DNA of 64,000 nt from Sphingomonas nostoxanthinifaciens (GCF_019930585.1 NZ_CP082839.1:3980001-4044000), one strand, 5' to 3'. Shown: positions 16,811-25,542, numbered from the stretch's first letter. Notes: generated by a model from the sequence alone, not told the origin. Translations and numbers: made by a program.

Positions 16811-17316
16811 CTATGAGATTGGGATAGGCTCGTCTGTGATAGCGGTCATCGTTTGGCCTGGCACGATAACGGCCGATTTTCCGGTAATTACCATTGAGCC
16901 CAAAAGCGCGCCTACTGTGTTCCCACGTCCCTCTTGCCGAACCTTACCCTTTAGCTTGTAGCTCTTGCCGTTCACCGAGACACTGCTGAAGGTTAGTTCG
17001 AACTTGCAGACTTGCCGCCGATACCCTTTCCGGTCCGCCAAGTGACGACCGTAGCTACGGCGGCTCCGCGCGGAATAACGACTTTGCCGCCCTCCGTGAT
17101 ATCGCTAGCCACCTGCAACTGATGCGTGTCGCCAACCTTCATGTTGATCGACGATATCTCCTCCGCCGAGATCAGCGGCACGACCGTATTGGCCGGGAGA
17201 TTTGCGGCTGCCGCCGAGGCTGCGGGAATTGGCGGGGGCATCGGTGAGGTAGTCTGGGCTGACACACACGTCGCGAGAGCAGCGGCAAACACCGCGCTAA
17301 TACCGATAGCTTTCAT
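16811..17316 (-). pseudogene. Exported small protein, broken by a one-base deletion
   Basis: The ATG at 17316 opens a frame with a signal peptide (MKAIGISAVFAAALATCVSA) and a beta-rich domain beginning TVVPLISAEEISSINMKVGD. After GKGIGGKSA it runs off into a stop at 16993. The rest of the domain (KFELTFSSVSVNGKSYKLKG to the end at 16811) continues in another frame. Restoring one G in AAGTCTGCAAG gives the expected GKSGKFEL. This resembles exported proteins carried by sphingomonad prophages, perhaps modifying the cell envelope in the lysogen. It sits between the tail chaperone cluster and tape measure, a usual cargo site. Whether decay or sequencing error cannot be told. Confidence 0.65.
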
Positions 17317-17379
17317 TGAACCCCCATTCGCGCCGACAGACCGCCGACGATGAATGATCATAATGAAAGCCGCATTATG

Positions 17380-18078
17380 TCAAGTCAGGGCGGTGATAGC
17401 CGCATAAAACTCCTGCGTCAGCTCCGCCTCAGAAGCGTTTGCGATAGGCTGGATTGCAAAAGCATCGCGGTGCGGCACCATAGGTAGCAGCACGAAAATC
17501 GGGACCACGGCATCGGCCTGGGGGTTCGCACCGCCGCGACCGAAACGTTGGCGTTTACCTGACAGCGGCCGGAAGCTCCCTGATCGAGCATTCGTCGTAC
17601 CGCCGATCGCGGCGAGGATGCTCGGCCGCCCCTGCCGATAGATGAATTGCAGGCGGATGCCCGGATGGGCCCGTTCCCACTCCGCCGGCGTCAAATCGCG
17701 ATTCCTTCCGCGAGGCCCAGCCGCCGGGAGCGGGACCGCGAGATATTGGCCACGTGTGCCTCGAACAGCTCCCGGCTCGGTCCAGAAGGCGAGAGCGCCA
17801 TAGGTGCGATCCCGGCCGTTCAGGAAGACGTTACCGGCCGGGTTCGCCGCCGGACCCGAGCGCGGGAACGCGGTCGACGTCCACGCGCGCCAGAGCCTGC
17901 CAGGCACCGCCTGCTGCGTCGCCTCTTCCAGGCGCCGCTCCAGCCACTTCGTCGTGCCACGGACGGCGTTCGCGCCGGCGGTAAGGTACGAGCGCACGAT
18001 CTGATCGCCGGCCGCCTCGAAGGCTCCAGCGTCATATGTGATCTCGACCCCGTCAGTCACTCGGCCGCTCCATTGCAT
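17380..18078 (-). CDS. Phage tail-region protein (DUF6441-like)
   Basis: A 232-residue protein with a helical first half (VRGTTKWLERRLEEATQQAV), the sequence PGRLWRAWTSTAFPRSG and a beta-rich half ending in TQEFYAAITAL. It resembles phage proteins catalogued as DUF6441, which occur beside the tail chaperone and tape measure genes; the match is from memory. The ATG at 18078 overlaps the frameshifted end of the chaperone gene by 26 bp. It may take part in tail assembly. No enzymatic motif is seen. Confidence 0.6.
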   Translation of the reverse strand: MQWSGRVTDGVEITYDAGAFEAAGDQIVRSYLTAGANAVRGTTKWLERRLEEATQQAVPGRLWRAWTSTAFPRSGPAANPAGNVFLNGRDRTYGALAFWTEPGAVRGTRGQYLAVPLPAAGPRGRNRDLTPAEWERAHPGIRLQFIYRQGRPSILAAIGGTTNARSGSFRPLSGKRQRFGRGGANPQADAVVPIFVLLPMVPHRDAFAIQPIANASEAELTQEFYAAITALT

Positions 18079-18909
18079 CCATCAGCGCGAAGGCGTCCAT
18101 CAAAGCCGCTGGCTGGTCGCCAGCCGCGCCTGCGCAGGGCAGTGGCGGTGCGGTCATGGGCGACGTGTAGCGGCGACACAGGAACCAGAGGTCTACGACC
18201 GGCCAGACCCACGCCGGGAGGGCGAGCCGCGGGTTTTCTTTCCAGCGGTCGTCGCCGATTTGCCAGCCTTCGCCGAAGGTAAGTCCGAACCGGAAGTCGT
18301 CTGGCCGTCGTCGGACTGTGACGGCCGCGCGGAGTTTCCCGCTTGTCCCGCTCCATACTGCAGCAGGTACGCCTGATTGCCGGCCGCGACCATGTCGAGG
18401 CTGGCCAAGCCCATCAGCGCTTCGGGGCTGACCAGCCCGTCCTTGCCGGTCGCGAACGGCGCTGGCTCGCCTCGATCACTCAGGCAATTTTCCCATCCGG
18501 TGCAGTAGCGGGCCAGTGCCACGATAGGCGCCACCTCTTTGCGGCGCTCCAACTTCGCCAGCAGGTTGCGATATTCGGGCCAGTGCTCGGCGAGGATATT
18601 CCGCGTCTGCTGGAGCAGGCGCTTGTCGCCGTCGCCGATCGTGCCGCCTTCGACCTCTTCCTCGACCAGCTGGAGCAGGTGGTCCAGTTCAGGATCCTCG
18701 GCCAGGAGCGTCAGGATGCCGTTCTTGACGGCATCCTGAACCTCCCACGGGTAGACCTTGCCTGCGCGATGTTCGCCGGCCAGCTCCGCCTCCATGTGCC
18801 CGCGCTCGATCACGGATCCGGCGCGCAAGAAGAAGCGCGGTGCGTCCGGTCGCCCTTCGCGCCACGCGGGCGTGAAGGGAACAGGCTCGCGGGTGCTGGT
18901 GGAAATCAT
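18053..18909 (-). CDS. Tail assembly chaperone, -1 frameshift (gpGT-like) product
   Basis: Frame 0 reads T GGA AAG at 18238-18244. A shift of -1 gives TGG AAA GAA AAC and then an open frame of 62 residues to a TGA at 18053-18055. This extension is much more protein-like than the basic frame-0 tail: NPRLALPAWVWPVVDLWFL, then MDAFALMDAMERPSD. The heptamer differs from the lambda G-T slippery site GGGAAAG only in its first base. The product would be 285 residues. The extension overlaps the next gene by 26 bp. The shift is inferred from frame change, heptamer and synteny; no expression data. Confidence 0.6.
18193..18909 (-). CDS. Tail assembly chaperone, short (gpG-like) product
   Basis: A 238-residue protein directly downstream of the tail tube gene and upstream of the tape measure, the place of the tail assembly chaperone in siphophages. 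The first 130 residues are mainly helical with acidic patches (EVEGGTIGDGDKRLLQQTRN). The last 40 residues after the sequence AGKSATTAGK are basic and low in complexity, as expected when the real product leaves this frame. Two chaperone forms, one longer by frameshift, usually coat the tape measure before the tube polymerises. The start is 7 bp past the tube gene stop. The family itself is not recognisable from sequence; the call rests on position and the shift site. Confidence 0.65.
   Translation of the reverse strand: MISTSTREPVPFTPAWREGRPDAPRFFLRAGSVIERGHMEAELAGEHRAGKVYPWEVQDAVKNGILTLLAEDPELDHLLQLVEEEVEGGTIGDGDKRLLQQTRNILAEHWPEYRNLLAKLERRKEVAPIVALARYCTGWENCLSDRGEPAPFATGKDGLVSPEALMGLASLDMVAAGNQAYLLQYGAGQAGNSARPSQSDDGQTTSGSDLPSAKAGKSATTAGKKTRGSPSRRGSGRS
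18238..18244 (-). promoter_or_regulatory. Candidate -1 ribosomal slippery site (TGGAAAG)
   Basis: On the minus strand the heptamer T GGA AAG is followed by AAAACCC. In frame 0 it codes Gly-Lys; after slipping it codes Trp-Lys. The lambda tail gene G site is G GGA AAG in the same phase. GC-rich sequence downstream could form a stimulating structure, which I did not model. Confidence 0.5.
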
Positions 18910-18916
18910 CGGCGCC

Positions 18917-20152
18917 TCAGTAGAAACAGAGGATACGGTCAGTGTCGCGCGTGACGGCGTCGCGGCCGTTATTGCGGCACTGCAAGCTGATCTGCTCCGA
19001 CCGCAGCTTCCCGCGCGTGCCCGGATCGGCTGCCGTCGGCTGCCCCACCGGAACGATCAGAGCCCAGCGATTGCCCGGCTGCGCGCCGTGACGAAGCACC
19101 GCTGGATAGGTCACGCCATTGCCGATGTCGGTGATCGTGTCGCGGCTGGCGATCAGCGTCGCGAGCGGGTCGATCTTGAGGATCGAGGTGCGATCGACGA
19201 TCTGGCCCGCGCCGAACCCATAGGTCGTGTTCGGATCATCCACGTTCTCGATCTGGCTGCCCGGATCGAGCGACCACGTCGAGATCGGCAGCGGCCTGCG
19301 GTTCATGAGCATTGCGTTTGAAACAGCGGTGCCCTGCGCCAGCACTGGAGCCGAATGGCCGGCCACGACGAGGTTGGTCGGCACGGGGGTGTCGGCGCGG
19401 CCAGCATAGATGCCGGTCATGTTGACCGTGGCATAGCCAGGGCGCGCGTTCTTGCCGTCGAGCATGATCGTGCCTCGGCAGCCCACGAAACGACGCAGAA
19501 CGCCGTCCTCGTAAATGTAGCAAGTGCCCGACGGCTGATCGGTCAGACGCGCGGTCTGATCGCTGGGCGACGTCTGCGCATAGGTCCAGTTGGCGGGGAT
19601 CGACGCGCTGGTCGTCGTGTCGAGCGGCGGGTTGTAGGTTTCTGCCAGCGTGGCGACCCGACCGGCGGTATATTCCACGATTGCGGCGGCGGCGCCGTTC
19701 CCGGTGCCTGCCCCGATCAGGAGGATCGAGCCCAACAGTGCGCGCGCAGTCGCGGGGAAGCTGGCCGGCAGCGTCACGCTCGTTGCTCCGCCGGCGGTCG
19801 CCAGCGCGGCCATAATGGCGGGGGTGAACTGACCGCGCCAACCGCACGCCTGCAGCACCTGATGCAGCGGCGGCTTGACGGTCGAAGTATAGACCACGCC
19901 ACCGCCCGCGCCCTTGACGCGCGACTTGAAGCTGAAGGTGGCCGACTGCCCGATGATGAGCGGCGCGCCGCCGACGAGCGAGCCGGTGGCCTCGTTCGCC
20001 GCCTCGGTCGTCCATGGCGAATTATAGGTGACGCTGTCGGACTCGACGGGGATGCCGTCCACCGTCGGATCGGGGCCGGCGTCGACCGCCTCATTGGTTT
20101 CGAGGTTGAACAGCACCGCCACGTTGGCGGGCCGGATCGTCGGATCGGCCAT
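18917..20152 (-). CDS. Major tail (tube) protein
   Basis: A 411-residue beta-rich protein at the place of the major tail protein: after the neck genes and before the chaperone. It begins with a tail-tube-like N terminus (NVAVLFNLETNEAVDAGPDP), has TFSFKSRVKGAGGGVV and later GKNARPGYATVNMTGIYAG, a strand pattern seen in tube proteins whose subunits form stacked hexamer rings. It is larger than the lambda gpV type, so extra domains may decorate the tube. The central part rich in Ala/Thr/Pro may be such an insertion. ATG at 20152. Confidence 0.65.
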   Translation of the reverse strand: MADPTIRPANVAVLFNLETNEAVDAGPDPTVDGIPVESDSVTYNSPWTTEAANEATGSLVGGAPLIIGQSATFSFKSRVKGAGGGVVYTSTVKPPLHQVLQACGWRGQFTPAIMAALATAGGATSVTLPASFPATARALLGSILLIGAGTGNGAAAAIVEYTAGRVATLAETYNPPLDTTTSASIPANWTYAQTSPSDQTARLTDQPSGTCYIYEDGVLRRFVGCRGTIMLDGKNARPGYATVNMTGIYAGRADTPVPTNLVVAGHSAPVLAQGTAVSNAMLMNRRPLPISTWSLDPGSQIENVDDPNTTYGFGAGQIVDRTSILKIDPLATLIASRDTITDIGNGVTYPAVLRHGAQPGNRWALIVPVGQPTAADPGTRGKLRSEQISLQCRNNGRDAVTRDTDRILCFY

Positions 20153-20161
20153 CGTAATCTC

Positions 20162-20593
20162 CTATGCGGGCTGGGCGGGATCGCCGCGCTCAGTGGGGAA
20201 AGTGATCTGGAAGGTGAGGGAGAAGCCGAGACGCCGGACCGACGCGAGCGGCGCGACGGCTGGGCGGAAGCCGCCTTCGTCGATTGTCTCGGCAAGGCCG
20301 TCCAACGGTGGTTCGGTCATCAGCGATGTGACGACATCGACGTAGAGCGCGTTGAGTGCTTTATGGGCTTCAGCGCCGCCCGACGCTTCAAGGAACCCCT
20401 CGACGACGACGGTCATGTCGTACCGGGTGACGCCGGTCTCATCCCAATCGGGAGCTTGGCCGCCGTCGAAGATATGGAGAGCCGGGAACGAGACAGGGTC
20501 GCTTGATGGCATGCGCTCGACCTCGGAAACGCCGGCGATCCCTCCCAGCCGCTCCTCGATCAGCGCGAAGATCTGTTCACGCAGGGCCGTCAT
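20162..20593 (-). CDS. Tail terminator-like protein
   Basis: The ATG at 20593 (MTALREQIFALIEERLGGIA) overlaps the stop of the upstream gene as ATGA; the longer frame starting at 20620 is not needed. The 143-residue product has the alpha/beta make-up of phage tail terminator or gpU-like proteins: an N-terminal helix, then strands (ALHIFDGGQ, YDMTVVVEGFLE), then helices and a final strand (LGFSLTFQITFP). Such proteins cap the tail tube. Synteny between the gpFII-like gene and the tube gene supports this. Confidence 0.6.
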   Translation of the reverse strand: MTALREQIFALIEERLGGIAGVSEVERMPSSDPVSFPALHIFDGGQAPDWDETGVTRYDMTVVVEGFLEASGGAEAHKALNALYVDVVTSLMTEPPLDGLAETIDEGGFRPAVAPLASVRRLGFSLTFQITFPTERGDPAQPA

Positions 20594-20901
20594 CAGGCGC
20601 GCTCCAGCATAAGCACCCACGCGCCAACATCGTCGCGATCGACAACCTCGATCGGCTTCCAGTCGGTGCCGCTACGGGTGATCCGATCCGCCTTGGCGGG
20701 ACGCGCTGGCAGCAAGGCCTTGTCGATTTCGCACGAAATCTGTCGCGCGGTGTTGCCGGGGCCTAGAAAATCGCCGGCCGCCACGTTCGACCAGATCACG
20801 GAAATAGTCGTTGGGCCGACAAGCCCCGCCCCGGCATAGGTGACGGCCTCGCCGAAAGCCTTGCGGATTATCGGCTGAGCCGCCTCCCAGGGGTCGGTCA
20901 C
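20593..20901 (-). CDS. Head-tail connector/neck protein
   Basis: A 102-residue beta-rich protein (TTISVIWSNVAAGDFLGPGN, later ITRSGTDWKPIEVVDRDDVG) in the place of gpFII or the head-tail stopper between head and tail modules. It overlaps its upstream neighbour (20898) and downstream neighbour (20593) by a few bases. It probably closes the head portal and gives the docking surface for the tail. Family membership is by position and general pattern. Confidence 0.55.
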   Translation of the reverse strand: MTDPWEAAQPIIRKAFGEAVTYAGAGLVGPTTISVIWSNVAAGDFLGPGNTARQISCEIDKALLPARPAKADRITRSGTDWKPIEVVDRDDVGAWVLMLERA

Positions 20902-21101
20902 GCCTCGACCGACACCTGCGCGCCGAGCTTCTCATCGGCTTTCGCATCAGTGACCGATGCCCCGCGTCCGCTGTCGGCGAACTCCTGCGCACGGGCCGCG
21001 TCGATCTGGTCGGCCGCGTCGCCGACCTCCAGCGTTGCGCCGGCATCAACATAGCTGCCGTCATTGCGCACCGACGGGCTGTAGAGCGTGAGCTTTTTCA
21101 T
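20898..21101 (-). CDS. Small neck protein, hypothetical
   Basis: A 67-residue acidic protein starting MKKLTLYSPSVRNDG, with an even distribution of Ala and Asp and a helical second half. It lies between the decoration protein and the connector gene and overlaps the latter by 4 bp. It may be a gpFI-like or connector-associated protein. Not recognised. Confidence 0.55.
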   Translation of the reverse strand: MKKLTLYSPSVRNDGSYVDAGATLEVGDAADQIDAARAQEFADSGRGASVTDAKADEKLGAQVSVEA

Positions 21102-21167
21102 GGCGGTGCTCCAAATGGCACGGGCGCCACGGCCGAAGCCGCAGCGCCCGTCAGGTCAGGGACCTTG

Positions 21168-21491
21168 TCAGATGATCGGGATCAGCTTGACCGGCGCGCC
21201 GGCGCTGGTGGCGGCCGACGCCTGGAAGATGCCGATCTTGGTGTTACCGCCGGCGACGTTGGTGACAACACGGGCGGCGTTGTCCCAATATGCGACGGTC
21301 TTGCGCACGACCGCCACGGCGGCCGTCGGCAGGGTGAACACGCCGCGCGTGACGCCCTGGCCAGTGGCACCGGCTGCAACATCGGTCGAGGCGACGGAGA
21401 ACTCGACGCCATCGAGAACGCCTTGGCCACTCGTGACGTTGTAGGGGGCGACAAAGCTGACGTTGTCGCCGGGGTGAACGAAGTTCTTCAT
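21168..21491 (-). CDS. Capsid decoration/cement protein (DUF2190)
   Basis: A 107-residue beta-rich protein with the DUF2190 pattern: FVHPGDNVSFVAPYNVTSGQ, then VGREFAVA-like strands (here DGVEFSVASTDVAAG), GVFTLPTAA and KIGIFQAS. Proteins of this family in other phages bind the capsid surface and stabilise it. The gene lies two genes downstream of the capsid gene, as usual. It has no membrane segment or signal. Confidence 0.75.
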   Translation of the reverse strand: MKNFVHPGDNVSFVAPYNVTSGQGVLDGVEFSVASTDVAAGATGQGVTRGVFTLPTAAVAVVRKTVAYWDNAARVVTNVAGGNTKIGIFQASAATSAGAPVKLIPII

Positions 21492-21518
21492 GGTGGATGC
21501 TCCTTCCTATCCGGCGGC

Positions 21519-21803
21519 TCAGGCAGCCGGGGCGCGCTTTGCGCGGATGGCCGCGATGATGTCGGCCTTCTTGGTCGCGCCGTTGAGAGGCACGCCCTCC
21601 TTGGTGACGATCAGGCCGAGGTCGACGAGCGTCATGGCTTCGAGGCCGTCATCGTCCTCGCCATCGTGATCGTCGTCGGTGTCGATGACGCCCGCCTCGA
21701 GCAGCCGATCATATTCGTCATCGCTGACGGGGATCGGCCCTTCGACCGGGTAGCGGACCACGCCGTCGATGACGCGCGGGCCCTTGAGAGTGACTTCCTG
21801 CAT
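21519..21803 (-). CDS. Small acidic protein between capsid and decoration genes
   Basis: A 94-residue protein: a beta-rich first half (VTLKGPRVIDGVVRYPVEGP), a very acidic middle (DTDDDHDGEDDDG), and a short helical C terminus (NGATKKADIIAAIRAKRAP) that resembles a SAP- or HeH-like nucleic-acid binding helix-extended-helix. It may be a head-associated protein. Position within the head module is sure, function unknown. Confidence 0.55.
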   Translation of the reverse strand: MQEVTLKGPRVIDGVVRYPVEGPIPVSDDEYDRLLEAGVIDTDDDHDGEDDDGLEAMTLVDLGLIVTKEGVPLNGATKKADIIAAIRAKRAPAA

Positions 21804-21862
21804 GTTCTGTCTCCCGGTGGCGCGGGATCACCCGGCGCCACCACTTGAGGTTGCGCCGCGGC

Positions 21863-24058
21863 TTAGTTGCCGGGGTTCTTGACGAGGCCGCGCCAGTCGA
21901 TCGCGGCCGCGCCGACATCGAGGCGGGCCTTGTTCTCGATGCCGTCGACGTCGAAGCCGACGCGCGTATCGGTGAACAGCTCCTCCTGGCCGAGCAGATG
22001 CGCCAGCACGATCGTGTCGAACGCCGCCGGGTCAGATGCCAGGAACCACTGGTTGCCAGTGATGCGCGGCTCGACGATCAGCGTCAGCGTGGACGAGAAG
22101 TAATTCCCGTTCAGCTGCGGATCGACGAAGAACAGCTTGCGGGCCTCGGCCTCCTTCGCCGGCCCGACGATCAGGAAAGACGGCTGGATGCTGAGATAGC
22201 CGCCCTCGGCGCTCGTCTGCTGGCGCATCGCCTGCGTCGCGAGCCCGATCGAGTCGATCGTGATCGCCGAACCCGTCATCAGGTTGCCGTGCTGGGTCGA
22301 AAACAACGCATAGCCGTCCGACATCGTCGGATTGCTGATGACGATGCCCCACACCAGGTCGCTTTCGAGGTCCGCCGCCTTGCGTCCGAACATGGTCGGG
22401 ATGCGGCTGAACAGCGATTGGTCGTCGTTGACGATCGCCTGCCGGGTGATCGCGATGATGCGACCATAGGTCGTCAGGTTGTAGAACAGCCCGGTGTCCG
22501 TCAGGCCGCCGCGCTTGAACTCGGCATTCTCGGGAACGACCAGCAGCGACGGCGCGTCGCCGAGACCGACGAGCTGCGTCGGCTTGAAGTCGGGCAGGGT
22601 GTCGGTGCTGATGATCGGTCGGAACGTCTGCGGTGCCGCGGTGAAGGCGGCGCGCACGCGCTTGTTCGACGCGGTGGAGAGCGCATTGGCGAAGTCGCTG
22701 GTGGTCAGCGCGCCATAACGCTGCATGCCGAGTGCGGCGCCCGCAATCTCCATCCGGCCGAGGCCGCGGATGGTGACGTTGGTGCGGCCGCAATAGTCAC
22801 GCGCCATCTCCATCATCGTCATGCCGCGGAACTCACGGGCGTCGGCGACGCGCTGGTCGTGGGTGCGGCCGGCGACGTCCTCCAGCCGCAGCGAAGGGTT
22901 CGCGCGGAGGGTGACCGCATCCTCCATCGCCTGCCGAAAACCTTCGCTCTCGTGTCCGGCGGCGCCGGCCCGCGCATCGATCGTATGCCGCGAGGGATCG
23001 AGCAGACGCTCGTTGACGCGCGCCAGCAGCTGCGCCTCGTTCATCGGGGTCGTCTCGTTCGCGCGGATCAGCTCCAGCGCGAAGTCGCTACCCAGCGCCG
23101 TCGATCGACCGCACAGGTCGCTGATGCGCGAAGCGGTGACCGCAGGCGCGGGGGCAGCCAGCGGCGTGACCGGCGCGTGACCGTGCGGCTCGGTACGGGT
23201 CTCGCCATTCGGCTCGACGACGACGGTCGTATCGGCCGCCGGGGTCTCCGGCGCTGCGCCGCGGTTGGCATTTGGGTGGGCGACACCGCCGCCCGGAGCG
23301 TTCCGGTACATATCATTCTCCTGGTGGGTGGTGCCGTGTGCATTGCCCGGTGCTGATCGAACCACGGCGTTCGGATCGGCGGGAACGGTGACAAAACTGG
23401 CTTCGAGCAGCTGCCACGAGACAGCGCGCCACGTTTCGAGATCGGCGGACGTGGGGGTGGACGTGATCTGCCAGGTGGTGACCTGGTATCCGATAGAGAT
23501 GGCGCGCAACTCGCCGCGCGCGACGCGCGCTTCCAGCGCCTGCCCCGCATCGGTCTGGTCGAACTGGATCAGACCGACGAGCTGGCCGCCCTCGATACGA
23601 GCCTCGACCAGCCGGCCGACCTGAGCGCCGGTGTCGCCCTGATTGTGAGAGTCGAGGATCGGACAAACGCCGCCGGTGACCCGCGTGAGGTCGATTGCGG
23701 TGGAGCTGATCTCCAGCTCCTCGATGAAATAATAGCGCGTGACCGGCGAGCCGACCGAAAGCACCGCCTCGACGGTATGGGCGGCGGCATCGTAGCTGCC
23801 GGGGGTGAGATCGAGGTTGCGCGTCCCGCGGCCGCCTGCCTGCGGTTGGCGCCGCTCCTCCGCGTCAGGCTGCGGACGCTGGCCGGGATCGTCGCGGGTC
23901 AGCATGCCGGCAAGAGCGGCGCCGGCGATGGCGCCGGCACCAACGATCGCCACAGTGCGCCCCTTCGCTGGCGGTGGCAGCGGGCCGTTCGCAGTGCGCG
24001 GCTCGGGCGCGCGCGTGGGTTCCGCCGCAGCCTCCTGCGGCGTGTCGGGCTTTTCCAT
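21863..24058 (-). CDS. Fused prohead protease and major capsid protein
   Basis: A 731-residue fusion. Residues about 80-240 match the S78-like prohead protease: His138 in PILDSHNQ and Ser188 in ELRAISIGY are the expected catalytic pair. After a low-complexity linker (about 240-320, Pro/Thr/Ala-rich), residues 330-731 form the HK97-fold capsid, with GLGDAPSLLVVPENAEFKRG and FASTQHGN-like region (FSTQHGNLMTG) near the peptide-bond-forming surface. Self-cleavage between domains is expected, with the linker acting as scaffold/delta domain. Residues 1-60 include a hydrophobic Gly/Ala stretch (about 36-52) that is unusual. Known in other phages as a fusion. Confidence 0.82.
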   Translation of the reverse strand: MEKPDTPQEAAAEPTRAPEPRTANGPLPPPAKGRTVAIVGAGAIAGAALAGMLTRDDPGQRPQPDAEERRQPQAGGRGTRNLDLTPGSYDAAAHTVEAVLSVGSPVTRYYFIEELEISSTAIDLTRVTGGVCPILDSHNQGDTGAQVGRLVEARIEGGQLVGLIQFDQTDAGQALEARVARGELRAISIGYQVTTWQITSTPTSADLETWRAVSWQLLEASFVTVPADPNAVVRSAPGNAHGTTHQENDMYRNAPGGGVAHPNANRGAAPETPAADTTVVVEPNGETRTEPHGHAPVTPLAAPAPAVTASRISDLCGRSTALGSDFALELIRANETTPMNEAQLLARVNERLLDPSRHTIDARAGAAGHESEGFRQAMEDAVTLRANPSLRLEDVAGRTHDQRVADAREFRGMTMMEMARDYCGRTNVTIRGLGRMEIAGAALGMQRYGALTTSDFANALSTASNKRVRAAFTAAPQTFRPIISTDTLPDFKPTQLVGLGDAPSLLVVPENAEFKRGGLTDTGLFYNLTTYGRIIAITRQAIVNDDQSLFSRIPTMFGRKAADLESDLVWGIVISNPTMSDGYALFSTQHGNLMTGSAITIDSIGLATQAMRQQTSAEGGYLSIQPSFLIVGPAKEAEARKLFFVDPQLNGNYFSSTLTLIVEPRITGNQWFLASDPAAFDTIVLAHLLGQEELFTDTRVGFDVDGIENKARLDVGAAAIDWRGLVKNPGN

Positions 24059-24066
24059 GGTGGCTC

Positions 24067-25542
24067 CTAGTTGGCCGGTGCGGCCGTTGCGGCGGCCGGA
24101 TCTTTCGCCGCGGCGTATTGGGTTGGCGGGAAGTCGCCGGCGAACACGAGCCCGGCCAGCTTGTTGGCGGCGCGATCGGTGGCGATGTCCGCGCGCAATT
24201 GGTCAGGGTCATGGCCGCGCGCGACGACGAGATTTTGTCGGCTCTCGACGCCTGCGGCCATCTCAAGAATGTCCGCCTGCACGTCGCCCATTCGGTCGAT
24301 GCTCTCGAACGGCGGCGGCGCCCAGTTCATCTCGTAGGTCCGGTTCGCCATCATGCCGGCGGTGAAGGCCGCCTCCTGAAAGCGAGCCGCCACGCGGTCG
24401 AGAAACACGGGAATGATCGTGTTGAACTGGATCCGGCCGGTGGAGCGCTGAAATTCAAGGTTTCCGGCCTTGTAGCTGGAGAAGTTGACGTTCGAGAGGT
24501 CGCCGAAATGCTCGTAGGTGATGCCCGTGCCAGCCGCCGACGATAGCAATGCCAGCCGCAAAATTTCGGCTAGCCCGCCCGACGCCTTCGGATCGCCGAA
24601 CCTGACGCCCTCACCGGGTGCGAGCCGGTTGATCATGCCGGGAGTCAGCGTTTCGGCTTGCAGCCCTTCGACCGGCGTCGGGGCATCGGCATCGAGGGCA
24701 CCAAACAGGCGGCCCTCGTCGTCAACGCCCTGCGTGATGAAGGCCGCGAAACATGCTTCGATGTTCTTGCGGACCAGTTCCGCCTCGACGCCTTCGTCGA
24801 TGTCGCCCAGCCGTTTGACGACCGTGTTGAAGACGCTGACGCCGTGGCGCTGGCCGACATACTCCTGAACGAACAGGTGGATGACGTCGGCGGCGAGGAT
24901 GCGGACCGTCTGATAGCTGACCCACAGCTGGTTCGGGCGGCCCTGATAGAAGTGATAGGCGACGGGGCGGCCACGGGCGTCATATTCGACGCCGTGGACG
25001 ACGCTATTGCCTTGGAAACTGGTGAGGCCAGTGGCCAGCATGCCCGCATCGAGCAGCTGGAGCCGCAACGGGACGGTGCCGGCAGCGTCCTGCAGCGAAA
25101 GCTGCTGCAGCACGATAAAGCACTCGCCCTCGCGGAACATCGTGCGGACCGCCAGTTCCTGCAGCCCATAGAAGTTGAGGCGGCCGTTCCAGTCGCAGAT
25201 CTTCAGCCAGTCGTTCCACAGGTTGCGGAAAGTAGCCGGGGCCTTCTTGGGCGCGCCGGTGATGCCCCAGCCGACGGTATTGTTGACCAGCGCGGCCAGC
25301 GCCTTCCGGGCGAACGGGTCCTGTGCGACCAGTTCGAGGACGCGGCGACGGTCGACGACGCGGCCGAGGCGGGCGTCATCCGGGTTGCCTGTGTTCCGGT
25401 CCCAGTCGGCCGGCTTGCCGACAAACCGCTGGCTGACGCGCTGATCGGCGCGGTCTATCACGGTAAGGGCGCGACGCGCTGCAGCGCGTTTGACGCCCCA
25501 TACCGGCGAGACAGCGCGGATCGCGCGATCGATCATGTTCAT
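24067..25542 (-). CDS. Portal protein (lambda gpB type)
   Basis: A 491-residue portal protein forming the 12-subunit ring through which DNA enters and leaves. Typical segments are RNLWNDWLKICDWNGRLNFY, VRTMFREGECFIVLQ and the C-terminal YEHFGDLSNVNFSSYKAG. The ATG at 25542 overlaps the gpW stop (ATGA) and is preferred over a TTG at 25551 and the ATG at 25536. Gene order terL-gpW-portal-protease is that of lambda-like heads. The Ala/Pro-rich end after about residue 470 is variable in the family. Confidence 0.85.
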   Translation of the reverse strand: MNMIDRAIRAVSPVWGVKRAAARRALTVIDRADQRVSQRFVGKPADWDRNTGNPDDARLGRVVDRRRVLELVAQDPFARKALAALVNNTVGWGITGAPKKAPATFRNLWNDWLKICDWNGRLNFYGLQELAVRTMFREGECFIVLQQLSLQDAAGTVPLRLQLLDAGMLATGLTSFQGNSVVHGVEYDARGRPVAYHFYQGRPNQLWVSYQTVRILAADVIHLFVQEYVGQRHGVSVFNTVVKRLGDIDEGVEAELVRKNIEACFAAFITQGVDDEGRLFGALDADAPTPVEGLQAETLTPGMINRLAPGEGVRFGDPKASGGLAEILRLALLSSAAGTGITYEHFGDLSNVNFSSYKAGNLEFQRSTGRIQFNTIIPVFLDRVAARFQEAAFTAGMMANRTYEMNWAPPPFESIDRMGDVQADILEMAAGVESRQNLVVARGHDPDQLRADIATDRAANKLAGLVFAGDFPPTQYAAAKDPAAATAAPAN

